This document shows positions 9,998 to 20,111 of a stretch of DNA of 42,347 nt, in pieces. The notes beneath the pieces are model-generated. The model did not search any database and was not told where the DNA came from. It saw nothing but the letters and a program-made list of their open reading frames with translations. The DNA comes from Mesaphorura yosii. Taxonomy: Eukaryota > Arthropoda > Collembola > Poduromorpha > Tullbergiidae. The stretch lies in assembly GCA_009869945.1 (NCBI GenBank), contig WIXG01000535.1, forward strand, positions 1 through 42,347, in the 5' to 3' direction. How positions within the stretch are numbered: the first letter of the stretch is position 1; each line of letters begins with the position of its first letter. Position numbers and translations under genes: made by a program.

Positions 9998-10480
9998 TGT
10001 GTACCAGGAGCCAGTCTTGCTGCGGAACCCACTTACTAAGTTTTACGCTCGCTGGCAAGTCGTCTATGTCTTCAGTCTCCTATTTCCAGAGCACTTTCTG
10101 TTTGAGTTTTGCAAATGTGTTGAGGAATAATTTGCGGTACTTTTCGGGCATCGTGCTTCCCTTAACGGCGGAACCCATGCTAAAGTAAATAAACCCAGCT
10201 GGTCCCGTGTTATTTAAATATTCGCTGAGAGCCTGCTTAAGATTCGAGAAATAAGTGTGCCTTAATGCGGTTCAGTAAATCGTGACTTAACCTTTGGAAG
10301 AGGCTTTGCCGGTCTGCAATGCATTCCTCCAACTTCAATGATATCTGACAAGTAAGGTTTGGGCTTCATGAAGTTTGTGTGACTATTTGATACAAATGTT
10401 GCATAATCTGCATATGCGACCGTAAGCACGTGTTGCGTACTTAGTACAATCAGGAGTTCTGGTGCAAAAAATCATCTCGA
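9998..10480 (-). pseudogene. Broken UDP-glycosyltransferase copy
   Basis: Two pieces match the intact UGT at 10895-12644. The exon-1-like piece (about 10410-10288) reads SNSHTNFMKPKPYL, then DIIEVGGMHCRPAKPLPK, and still has a GT donor after PLPK. The exon-2-like piece starts at 10232 after a preserved AG acceptor. It reads LSEYLNNTGPAGFIYFSMGS, then LNTFAKLKQKVLWK, where a TAG replaces the Trp codon, and continues to KLSKWVPQQD. There it stops matching, so the HGG nucleotide-binding signature, the membrane anchor and the N-terminal half are missing. It is a relic of a tandem duplicate. Confidence 0.85.
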
Positions 10481-10484
10481 AAGC

Positions 10485-10894
10485 ACTGGGCATGAAACAA
10501 TGTGGTATATGCAAGCAATGGATTGAAGAGCAGGTGGACAGAAACATTTAACTTCGATTGCAGCATTCGGATAGAGTCCAACACAGTCAGCTGATGTTAA
10601 GTGGAATACGGACGTACTGTACGAAGGTGGGATGTTACATAAAAAACAATAATAATTGTGATTTCAATGTGAATTGCGATGCTCTATTAATAGCGCTCCG
10701 CTAATAGCTTGACGAGCTTGATTTGAGCTTTTTGATTTTGCAACAGGACTTTCGACGATTTACAATGCGATTTCAATTTCATAACTTGTGATCACAGGCT
10801 GAATGATCTTGATTGGACAGAATGCCTTTAATTAAGTAGTAAATCTAATTTCTATAATAAAAAAATTATAATTATCAATGCACTGTTCTCAGGG
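10485..10894. other. Spacer between UGT relic and intact UGT
   Basis: AT-rich spacer with no open frame of note. It includes the 3' untranslated flank of the minus-strand UGT gene. Confidence 0.4.
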
Positions 10895-12644
10895 CTAATT
10901 TCTCTTCTTTGAAGATCCGTTCGCTATGCTTGCGCCAGACTTCGTCTTCGACCCGCTGCCACAAACTTTACGCACGAGGAACCTTAACGTTGCGAATATG
11001 AGGTAGAGAACCACCCCGATGATGGTGACCAGCGTGAGAATCACATCAAGAGAGTGATACTGGAAAAAGTTTAATTGTCTCGCAGCTGATCTAAGATGTA
11101 TTGCTCCCTTGTGCCTTAGAACATACTCCGTCCAGAATACGGCTCGGTCAAGCGGCTTGTCTGGCTGATCCCGGAAAAGGCTTGAGAGCTCTCGGACTCG
11201 TTCGCGGTATCTGTAATACAAATTGGGAGTTGTTATGCTAATTTAGTAATACAAAAATCAATATGAGTTCGGAATTTACTTTGGCAGAGTCATCACTTCG
11301 TTGAGGGCGGCTGTAAGTTTCTCCTCCGTCAACGTCGTGTAATCTAGTGTGATCGCGAATCCCGTTGCCTGTGCCTTTTCCATGTTCAGGTTCTGATCGC
11401 CAAACATTGGAATGCCCACAAGCGGAACTCCGTGATAGACCGATTCAGTTGTGCCACCAAATCCACCGTGCGTGATAAAGGCTTTGATATTGGGGTGACC
11501 TAGCACATCTTGTTGTGGAACCCATTTGCTGAGCTTCACGTTCTTTGGAAGGTCATCCATGTGCTCCGTTTCCCATTTCCAAAGCACCTTTTGCTTCAAC
11601 TTTGCAAAAGTGTTGAGAAATATTTTTCGATACTTTTCAGGCATCATGGTTCCCTTCAACGCTGAGCCCATACTGAAGTAAACAAATCCGTCTGAACCGG
11701 TGCTATTTAAGAACTCTCCGAGATCCTATTGAAATATTAAAGTAGTGAACATTGAAGTGGAGGTCAATAAAAGCATCGGCAAACTCATTTATGTATTTAT
11801 ATACCTTTGGCAGTGCCTTCGGTGGTCTGCAGTGCATGCCACCAACTTCGATAATGTCTGGCAGAAATGGTTTCGGTTTTCCCAAGCTTGTGTGGCTGTT
11901 GGACAGAATAAGGCTTGCGTTTTTGAAAATCTCTGCTACGCTTGGAAGGCTTGGGTCATTCAGCATTTCCCTGTACGTAGCTTCCATTTTGGGCTCCACA
12001 TACAGCGACCAGGTCGATCGCAGGGCAGCTTCAACCAAGAAGTTGATAATGCGTTGAGTGAATGTCATCGAGTCGCTGTACTTGAGGAACAGATTTGTAA
12101 CAAATGAAGGTGGGGATGGGCTGCCCAGCATTGAAGCCATTTGAGGAAACACGACGGCTGGAGACACAAGAACCAATGACGTGTTGAATTTGTGCACAAA
12201 TCCGGCGGTGCACTCGTTGAAAATTGCAGGCATGATGACAAGATCAAACTTCTCCTTCAGCATGGCGAGCACATGCGGCTGGTCGTACGTCTCACGACAA
12301 ACGCCATCAAACCACTTGCCCATCATAATTGGGTTGATTTGTTCATTCTTCTCCTTCATCTCAAACATATTTGGCATGCCCACACGCTCGTAGAACGCTT
12401 CTTGGTCCATAGTTTGGATTTCACGCACATTCTTCCGTTCTTTCCCTGAGATGTACGGAGCGAGGATGGTCACTTGGTGGCCCCGCGCCGCCAGCTCGTA
12501 GAGCAGAGGTTCGTATGTGATTTTATGACTTCGGCTGGACACGAAGGCGACGGACAGAATGCGAGCTGAATCAACCTCTTGGCCTGGAAGAGTCAGCAGC
12601 GCCAGACAGCTGAACGCTAGAATTATTCTGTTGTGGTGCTCCAT
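10895..12644 (-). CDS. UDP-glycosyltransferase (UGT), ER membrane-anchored
   Basis: Exons are 12644-11805, 11725-11280 and 11210-10895, all with GT-AG borders and matching phases, giving 533 residues, normal for the family. There is an N-terminal signal peptide, then the acceptor-binding half with the expected catalytic histidine (H40 in SSRSHKITYEPL). The C-terminal half holds the UGT signature, WVPQQDVLGHP, then FITHGGFGGTTESVYHGVP and GDQNLNMEKA (residues about 348-395). A C-terminal helix (VILTLVTIIGVVLYLIFA) and a basic tail (KKRN) would anchor it in the ER with a cytosolic KKXX-like retention end. UGTs transfer sugar from UDP-glucose or similar donors to lipophilic compounds, and in arthropods serve detoxification. 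The substrate cannot be read here. Confidence 0.95.
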
Positions 12645-12717
12645 TGTGACGTGTTACTCAAACGGAGTACGACTATGTTCTGAAGATGGATTGAGTCGCT
12701 AACGAGAGTTTTTCTGC

Positions 12718-12724
12718 TTTTATA
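12718..12724 (-). promoter_or_regulatory. TATA box of the UGT gene
   Basis: TATAAAA on the minus strand lies about 80 bp upstream of the ATG at 12644, in the usual spacing seen for other genes here. Confidence 0.6.
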
Positions 12725-12729
12725 TGCGT

Positions 12730-13389
12730 GCCTTTTGCGTATATAATTTGAAGGTCATCAAAATATGCAAGCTTGTAATACACAAGTGATGTTGCGTCTG
12801 ACAATTATTGCATAATTGAGATCGTACAGTACACGAGTCCAATGAAACAAAAAAACTCATCACATGGTTATAATAATGAAGTAAACGTCGAATGTGTTGA
12901 CAATTCTACGCTGCCAAAGTCCATATTCACGGTTAAACTGTTTCATTTCAGTATCCTCACGCTAATCATGTGAACTCTTTATATCGCGGACCGGCTTTTG
13001 GCTTTTCCATTCTATTAATGTGATGAAGTATCGGATCGATAATTTGGTAAAGCATTAACTGGTTTTTGTGGAAATCGAAGCGCTCGTGACTCGTGATGTC
13101 GTGGTCATGACCGCAGCTGTTGACCCATGAAATATGCACACATGATGCGACATTCTACAAGCGATAAAGAATAAAGTTGAAACTCGTGACATGACGCTGA
13201 ATGGCTGAATCAAACATATTATTCTATTTCGGTTTCGTACAAAATTACAAACAGCAGATAATAAAGTTTGGCAGTAAAATTCTTGTAAGTACATGTTAGT
13301 CGGTAACAGTAACCAGTAACTGAACACAGAAATACTCGCAAGTGTTGTATGTATTGTAAAATTACTTTGCTATTTGCGGTGGGACCAAT
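12730..13389. other. Intergenic, no gene recognised
   Basis: AT-rich sequence upstream of the UGT promoter. No open frame shows domain features or splice support on either strand. Confidence 0.4.
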
Positions 13390-13391
13390 TT

Positions 13392-13775
13392 CAGTTGGAA
13401 ATATTTAAAGTATGTTCTTCACACCATGGCTTGATTTCTGGATCTACGAAGCAAACGTCGTTGTCTCCTTCACAGGGAGTTAGGTACTTTAACTTTGAAC
13501 ACATTTTATGCCACCTGATTAGCCATAGCATTAGCCGCCTCCAGTTGCACATGGAAATCAAGCACTAAATCTTGTAAGTTTGGAAATATTTGGCTAATCC
13601 AATCAATGCAGGCTTGGCTCAGCTTCCCTCCGTTGAGCTGTAAAGTCAGTGTCCGCACTCTATGCTGCTTATAAGTTCGAATTCTTGAGTAATTTGGAGC
13701 AGTAGCTAAATTCCAGAATATATCTTGAACCTCCAGTGCGTCCAGGTTCAGGTTCAAAGATGTCAGATTTGAAAA
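13392..13775 (-). pseudogene. LRR fragment related to the F-box/LRR family
   Basis: The minus-strand frame from about 13775 reads YFSNLTSLNLNLDALEVQDI, then RVRTLTLQLNGGKL and IFPNLQDLVLDFHV. These are leucine-rich segments of the same irregular type as in the two intact F-box genes. It ends at TAA near 13508. One base out of frame, a second piece (CSKLKYLTPCEGDNDVCF) continues to a stop near 13392. A stop codon lies immediately upstream of the first segment, and there is no F-box. This looks like a short relic of an F-box/LRR paralog, though I cannot exclude a terminal exon of an unseen gene. Confidence 0.5.
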
Positions 13776-13789
13776 GTATTAGGAGATTA

Positions 13790-14200
13790 TGAAGACTACG
13801 ATCAAATGGACGTGATCCCCTTCCAACGACTCAGTTTGGTCCAAGGCCCGATCAGGGCTCGTCGTAAACTGGAAAAAAAGCGAGGAGCTTACGATTCATG
13901 TGCAGACGCTTGCTGGGAATGGAATCAAGCTGAAGTGCAAATTGACGAGTGGTTTGGAGAGGATTGGGGTGGAAAACGAAAGAATCCGACGAGGCAGTCG
14001 GAGAGCACCGTCGTGGTAGGCACCGTCAATAGCACGGTGGCGGCCGTGTTAGCGTTGGAGTTGACTGGGCACTGACATTGGCAGTTGGAGCTAGGAACGT
14101 TGTTCGGGGCGGAGCAGATGACACCCGACGAAGAAGCCGACTTCGCTCCTTAAGCCGCCACCAAGGAGGACACAGCGAAGAAGGCAGCGGAGGGATTCAT
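13790..14200 (+). pseudogene. Relic of Ig-domain gene
   Basis: Ig-like pieces appear in different frames. ELTIHVQTLAGNGIKLKCK has the B-strand cysteine context. NSTVAAVLALEL resembles an E strand. EQMTPDEEADFA matches the D-x-A-x-F context that precedes the second Ig cysteine, and resembles LEDEAEFTY in the pseudogene at 971-2027. Stops and frame changes separate them, and no membrane segment is seen. Short matches make this tentative. Confidence 0.4.
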
Positions 14201-14204
14201 GTTG

Positions 14205-14862
14205 TAACTTGATTCGTGACTTGAGTGTGGACAGACTCGTCGTCAGCCTCGTATTTAAAGGAGTACGGGCTGGGATTGTGGGTGCTGCACTGCTGCGGCT
14301 GGAGCTGGCGCGCGTGGCGAGTAGCTGGTGGTTGTTTTTTTAGATGATTTGAATGAATCTCTGTGCTTGCCTTCTGAAATGAATAAAAAATCTCTAGAAA
14401 TATTTTTAAATTCAGGTGATGTGACAGCGACTTTGGCGATGACATTGTTCTCGAAGTCTTCTCTGCTCTCCTATTCACCCGTTCATATGTTTGGACAAGT
14501 GCTCGATTGGCTTTCCAAAACAAATTTTACTTTAAAAAGTGTAACTTTTAAGACTGGGCACTTTGTGTCCAGCTCATTCAGTTCGGAATTGTTCAAACAA
14601 TTCTGCTTCTCCTCTCACAATTTTGACAGCAAAATTTAACATGCTTTGATTCCGTGCTATGCTTCCATGGAAGGAAATGCCGACGTAAAGGTCAGACCTT
14701 TGGAATTTGAATTTTCGTGCCAGCTGCTTGTTCCACACCAAGCACGAGCGTCGCCTGCACTCCTCTCACTTCAACTTTTATTTGCGTCTCGTGTCAGTGT
14801 GTCTAAAAAAAGATATCGCAAACATTTGCCATCCACTTAAGCCTGCCACGCATGAGTCCAGT
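14205..14862. other. Intergenic, no gene recognised
   Basis: An open plus-strand frame (14328-14639) contains hydrophobic and serine-rich stretches but no recognisable domain. I do not call it a gene. The 3' flank of the next minus-strand gene begins here. Confidence 0.35.
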
Positions 14863-16689
14863 TCACGCCCTCCGAACCCGAGTGGAGGACCACCTGCGGT
14901 GGAGCCCCTCGGCGAAGAGCGTGGCCGCGGCGCCAACCAGCAGAATGGCATACAGCTGAATGACGGAGAGGAGGGCCGTGTTGAAGGAGAGGCGGTGGAT
15001 GGCTGTGCGTGGGTCAGCGGGGGGGAACTCGCGCGTGGAGCCCGCGATGAAGAGGTCGTCCCAGAAGCGAGGGAGGATCCCCGCCCCCGTCATGCGGCTC
15101 AGGTAGTCGGTGATGGCCGGCTGCAAGTGGCCCACGAACTGCAGAGTCAGCCACACGGGGCTGCCCCATAACTCCTCCACCATCGCGCAGAAGAGACCCG
15201 GGTGTTTCACCTGAATCTCCCGCAGCGTCCGAGGCACCAGCTGAGTGTAGACCCGTCGCGTGCCGACGTCGGGCCACTCCGCCACGCAGAGCCCCCACTC
15301 GTTCCACTCGGGGCACTTGCAGGCGTCGGGGCTGTCGGGGTGAAAGAACGACTTGGCCGTGAAGGGGATGCCGTTCTGGGTGAAGTTATCCACGTCGGTG
15401 GGCTCGTACGCGTCGCGGTCGGAGACGACGCGGAACCCCGCCATGAAGAGCTCCTCGTTGGTCCGAATCTGCCTCGGCTTGAGCGGCGCCAGCACGTCGG
15501 AGGTGAAGTACGCCACGTAGCTCTGCGAGGCGAAAAAGAGGAGCCCGATGATGGCCGCCAGGGCACGCGGCCACTTGCGGTTCTGCCGGGGGATCCCAAT
15601 GAGGGCCCAAAGGAGGTCGAGGGCGTACCAAACTTCTCCCCTCGACTTGCCGAGCGCGAGGAGGCCCGCCGCGAGGGCGAGGGTGAGGGCTGTGAGACAG
15701 CCCCAGGTCCAGAGGTCGAAGGGGCGGAGGAAGAAGAGGAGCGACGCCTGCTGGAGGGAGGCCTTGTGGGTGCAGTATAGGTGCCGAAACTTGTCGACGA
15801 TGAGAAGGACCACCTCCGTGTACTCGAAAGGCGTCAGGGCGCAAAGAATGCAGAGGATCACTTCTGGACGACTGCCTGGGCTGAGGGCGTTGTCGGGCGG
15901 GCGGAGGGACAGGTTGAAGTGGCGAGCTAGCATGAAGCCCAGCACGTCCACAACGGGCCCTTTCTTCCACTCGACCGCCGCCAGGGACTCTATGTTTACT
16001 GGAGCGGAGGGGTTGCCGCCTCGCTGGGGGAAGAGAAACCACGGGTTCCATTTCCCCCGCGTCTCCGCCAGTCGCCCGAACCCCTCCCGGTTCACTGCCG
16101 CGTACACGAGTCGGAGGGCCGCAGTCGTGCGTGGAAGCGGTGTTTCAGCGGTGTCCTGCCAGGGGGCGACTGAGTCGCAGAGAAAACAAATGACGCACCA
16201 GCGCCATACCTCAGCACCGACCGTGGGGCTCTGCTGAGCAATGAGGACGACGAGCGGGTGGCGCTCGTAGAAGAGGGCCGAGTGGAAGGCTTCGTCGAGG
16301 CTGTGCCGCGGGAGAGGAGCCGTGAGGAGACCGAAGAAAGGGGTCGTGTCTCTGTGTGCCAGGCTGGAGAGGGAGATGACGTCCAGGAGAGGGTCCAGGC
16401 TAGCCGAGACGATGATGAAGAGGGTGCACTGTCCGTGACGTCGGGGCGGAGCTTCCGCGAGGGCCTGGGCCTGGTGGCTGATGACGACGGGTGACGGCAG
16501 ATGCTGGGAGCCACCTACCAGCTTCTGGCGCAGGTCCTCCAGTCGGAGTTGTGGCGTGAGGAGAACGTGGAGGGTGCAGCTAGACTCAGGTTGGGGGAAC
16601 TGGTCGAGGACAGCGGCCGAGGGCTGTGCGTGAGGAGCCCCGGCAAGGAGGAGGAAGGTGGCGAGAGCGAAAGTGATCTGGTGGTCCAT
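14863..16689 (-). CDS. Ionotropic receptor-like protein, GC-rich
   Basis: A single exon of 608 residues from the ATG at 16689, chosen because a clear signal peptide follows (MDHQITFALATFLLLAGAPH). The frame stays open further upstream, but that part has no domain and contains internal stretches unlike a leader. IR/iGluR order is visible: an extracellular N-terminal half; a first helix near residues 380-405 (LWTWGCLTALTLALAAGLLA); a pore-like loop (WYALDLLWALIGIPRQN); a second helix (ALAAIIGLLFFASQSYVAYF); the S2 lobe with TNEELFMAGFRVVSDRDAYE; and a last helix near the end (ALLSVIQLYAILLVGAAATL). The pore segment aligned with the classical iGluR position is better preserved than in the receptor at 7520. 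It would be a cation channel in chemosensory cells. The gene is visibly GC-rich compared with its AT-rich surroundings, so long open frames on the other strand are shadows. Confidence 0.75.
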   Translation of the reverse strand: MDHQITFALATFLLLAGAPHAQPSAAVLDQFPQPESSCTLHVLLTPQLRLEDLRQKLVGGSQHLPSPVVISHQAQALAEAPPRRHGQCTLFIIVSASLDPLLDVISLSSLAHRDTTPFFGLLTAPLPRHSLDEAFHSALFYERHPLVVLIAQQSPTVGAEVWRWCVICFLCDSVAPWQDTAETPLPRTTAALRLVYAAVNREGFGRLAETRGKWNPWFLFPQRGGNPSAPVNIESLAAVEWKKGPVVDVLGFMLARHFNLSLRPPDNALSPGSRPEVILCILCALTPFEYTEVVLLIVDKFRHLYCTHKASLQQASLLFFLRPFDLWTWGCLTALTLALAAGLLALGKSRGEVWYALDLLWALIGIPRQNRKWPRALAAIIGLLFFASQSYVAYFTSDVLAPLKPRQIRTNEELFMAGFRVVSDRDAYEPTDVDNFTQNGIPFTAKSFFHPDSPDACKCPEWNEWGLCVAEWPDVGTRRVYTQLVPRTLREIQVKHPGLFCAMVEELWGSPVWLTLQFVGHLQPAITDYLSRMTGAGILPRFWDDLFIAGSTREFPPADPRTAIHRLSFNTALLSVIQLYAILLVGAAATLFAEGLHRRWSSTRVRRA

Positions 16690-16994
16690 TGGTTCGCCTG
16701 CGTCGTTCTGACACGTGCTGAGGAGTGCCGCGAAGGATTGCTTGTAGAACGGAAGCCCAAGACAAAAAATGCAAACGCTGATTGCTATCTGTCTTTGTGC
16801 ACTGAGTGCTTCGATCGGCTGCCGATTACTGATGCGAATTGTCAACACGGAAGGATGGCACTTGACCAGCAGCTGCTTGCTGCTCGAAGCGGTCGATACG
16901 CCAGCACTCCATCTGCACTCCTTCATCGTCCTCGTACCCACACACTGTCCTCGTCGCTTTGACAAGGAACAAAGAAGCCCGAGATACATTCGTC

Positions 16995-18080
16995 GATAAG
17001 TTCGGGCCGTGTGAAATGAAGGTCAGGGCAAACCTTTCGGAGTTTCAAGAGCGTTTACAGTACTGCCTTCGATTGTCAAAACTGTGATTGTCGAAACTCT
17101 TTTTTTTTCATTTTTTCATTTTTAAAATGGGCTCCCTGTGTTTTATTGATCGGTTCCTGACTCTGAACACTATCAAGTTCAGTGTGGATGCGACGGTATT
17201 CTTGCTTACCAATTTCTAAGAATTTCATTTCAGTAAAAATGTTTCTGTCATAGCATTAATATAGCACACGGTGTCGTTTTAATCGGTCGCCTTTTCTTGC
17301 GATTGTCATTGCCCTCAACAACGACAACAAACCACAAATCAGTAAAGTCCAAGCAGACATGACATTGTGTTTGTCATCCATCGGTCACTGTGAAGAACAC
17401 ATTGCCAAGTTTTGCCGTAAACTTTGAAACCAAAGTCGCTCATTACACTTTGTGGATCGATTTCTAATTCTAAACACAATCCAATGACAGTGTTCTTACT
17501 CATTAATTTCTAATTTGACTGTTTGATTTCTAATGAAAGCAGCGTCAATTCACTTGGAACTGGAAACCCATTCCTCACGTTCCACATTTGAATACAGCTC
17601 AAATATAAACAACTCAAAGATGATTGATATGTGAAAGTACAAAAGCAAGGCCTGGAATTGAATATTGAACAAGACAGTCCCATCTTGCATGACTCGAATT
17701 GGAGTAAGCACCAATTACGCATCCCTGGACACACCATTACCTAGTAATTACATCTTTTGTTTATGATCCTGTAACTGCATCGATCAATTGTGCCAATTTT
17801 GATCGAAAATATAATTATCGCAAATCTTTGCCGCAAAAGACTGATCAGATCGATATCGACAGACAACTTATTAAATTCAAAGCACTGCACGGCTTACTCA
17901 TACTATTTAAACCAATTGGAAACATATACAGAACCCTCTTAGCCAATAGAAATTAGATTATAACCGCTATTGACCAACGCGTACACTAGTATATTGCTCA
18001 AGATTTACTTGAACTCAAGTCACAGTAATTACCGGTTTCCCCACATTGCTTTGTGCGATCATGACTCGTTTCACGTCCAC
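16995..18080. other. Long intergenic stretch, no gene recognised
   Basis: AT-rich spacer between the divergently placed IR-like and GR-like genes. I find no defensible exon, only short open frames without domains. A T-rich run lies at 17100-17122. Confidence 0.4.
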
Positions 18081-18085
18081 GGAAT

Positions 18086-18092
18086 TATAAAA
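18086..18092 (+). promoter_or_regulatory. TATA box of the gustatory-receptor-like gene
   Basis: TATAAAA lies 64 bp before the ATG at 18156, within GAATTATAAAATACACC. Confidence 0.6.
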
Positions 18093-18155
18093 TACACCGT
18101 TTAAGGTTACGTTTCCACATGTAGATCTTCTCTTAGTCAACTAGTGTACACCGAT

Positions 18156-19308
18156 ATGATCACAACAACCGAATTGCAGATATTCGAGGCTCACGCTGAC
18201 GTTGTAAGCCGTGTAGGGGCTTTTGGTTTGGATTGGAGTCGAAGGACACTCTGCTCCACGAGTTCATGGGTGAAACGCTTGAGCTTGGTTTTGTACTCCA
18301 TCTCTCTTCCTATTCAGCTGTACTTGAAGTCACTTGATCTGCAACTTCTGCTGAACTCCAACGAAGGGCTGCATGCTGGCACTCGACTCATGTACTTGTT
18401 CCTTGTACCTGCAATTGCGACAGGAACATGTTGGAATATATGGTTTACGTATAGACGTAATGATTTAGCACATCTTTTCAATCAGATGCTGTTCCATAGC
18501 AAAAAGATGGGTAAGTCCAGGTGAGCCGTGCTGTTTGAAGATTTTGATTAATGTTTGCCGTTCAGGTATTTCATGGGATGCGCCACCAAGAACAAAGCTG
18601 TTTCAGTTCTTCGTGGGTACTTTCTACACAGTAATCCCAGGTATTGAAATAATTCTCTGTATTGGAGAATTCATTCTAAAGTGCTCCGACGGCTGGAGTC
18701 CCTATCTTTCTTTTTTATATGCCCTGCATACGGCTTACTGCTACAGCATTATCACCGTGCTTTTTGGCTTCATGAAGATTTGCATTTATCATTTCCTTAT
18801 CATTGCATACGAAGGCCTTGAATTTAATACTGGGTCAGAATCGGCAGTGCATATGTACCGCTCGCTGTTCATTCTGTGCAAATTCTTCTCCGCGACAATC
18901 TGTAAGGAATACTTTCCCTCATGCAAGTATGCCGTGACATTTGTAGCAATGACGATTTTCACGATTGGTGTGCGTCTGCATCCAGCAACCGGCGAAGTAA
19001 CGTTGGCGGGGCTCAAGGGAATGTGTTTTGTTACTCCATTCTGTATGTGGCTTGTGGTCATCATGGCGAGTAGCCTCATGTGCTCCGTGTGGAGACGTGG
19101 ACGTTCCTTCGTGGGCGCAATGGAATCATCCAACAGTAGCAGCGGGTCACACAATGCCACCATTGGCGAAAAAGTCATAAAGTCCCTGCTGCCAGTTCGA
19201 GTCAATGTTGCAGGGTTGTACGACATGGAAGAACAAGCTCAGTTGACCTTGATCAATTTTGTAATAATTGGAACGATGAACATGCTGCTTTTGACGTCTG
19301 CTAAATAG
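18156..19308 (+). CDS. Gustatory-receptor-like seven-transmembrane protein
   Basis: Exons 18156-18510 and 18566-19308 are separated by a 55-bp intron (GTAAGT ... TTCAG) at phase 1, giving 365 residues. I count about seven hydrophobic helices, for example SLVLYSISLPIQLYLKSL, LMYLFLVPAIATGTCWNIWF, FYTVIPGIEIILCIGEFIL, YCYSIITVLFGFMKICIYHF, MCFVTPFCMWLVVIMASSL and a final LINFVIIGTMNMLLLT. Length, lack of signal peptide, helix spacing and low sequence conservation fit arthropod gustatory receptors, ligand-gated channels with an inverted topology. The canonical C-terminal TYhhhhhQF motif is not obvious, so it may be a divergent GR or another 7TM family. Confidence 0.6.
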
Positions 19309-19309
19309 G

Positions 19310-19690
19310 TATCCAATTATAGTTACAATTACAATGTGAAGTGTGTCATACAATTGTAGTAAACTTAAATGATGGCTTCTCTACTGTAATTATGTAATTG
19401 TACAAATTATGACAGCATCAAGCTAACCACGATAGCGTGTACGACCCCCTTTGATTGGGGTCCGAACTCCGAATAACCCACGAAAATGTATTAGGATTGG
19501 GTGTGAAAAATCAACCAACAAAAGAATAAGATACGCTTAAGTACCTTTCATTAACATGTTTGTCATTTATTTTGTAACACTGAAGACCTGATTACAGGTA
19601 CCTAACGTTAAAAATGAAAGTGTCCAGGATCATAAAAATGCTCTAGAGACAAGCTATATGAACAATGTGCACACAAAACGAATGCTAAAT
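19310..19690. other. Intergenic 3' flank of the GR-like gene
   Basis: AT-rich with no open frame of note. Confidence 0.35.
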
Positions 19691-19694
19691 CACT

Positions 19695-19935
19695 ACATAT
19701 TTTATTGTCGCACTCGGAAGCTCCGCACAAGCCCCACCTTGCTCGCCAGTATTATCGCCCCGATATGGCTCTTGGCTCCAATTGTGAATTTCGCAATCGT
19801 GAGAACAGCATGCAGAACATGGACGTAGACCATGTTCCGTTGATCCTCTTTTTCTCAATCGTCCCATGCGCTATCCTGATGCCCACTTTGGTGGATCCTT
19901 TCCAAACAAGTTACGCATATATATTGACTTTCTGA
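19695..19935 (+). pseudogene. Possible relic of a multi-pass membrane protein
   Basis: Two hydrophobic segments lie in adjacent frames. SPTLLASIIAPIWLLAPIVN is followed by a TAG, and about 50 bp on, in a shifted frame, comes HVPLILFFSIVPCAILMPTL, ending at a stop at 19935. The pair would fit two helices of a chemoreceptor-like protein that has lost its frame. I cannot name the family and the match could be chance. Confidence 0.25.
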
Positions 19936-20111
19936 AATAGAGTCAGCGCCCAAATTTCCTTGAAATCAAAGAGTACGAAAGGAAGAACAAAGAAACGAAA
20001 GGGTGAATGTATTTGCAATTGAAATTAATTCTTTTTTGAGGAATCACGGGTTTATTCTTATTCGCAAAATTGACTCCTTAACTTATTTTATAAACGTATT
20101 AAAAAACTTAA

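Noticed and set aside
15202..16962. Several long open frames on the plus strand opposite the IR-like gene
   Set aside because: They are Gly/Arg/Glu-rich shadows caused by the GC-rich codons of the minus-strand gene, with no domain or start context.
16690..16989. N-terminal extension of the IR-like gene to residue 708
   Set aside because: The signal peptide begins at 16689, and the extension has no domain and contains Cys/Arg-rich sequence unlike a mature leader.
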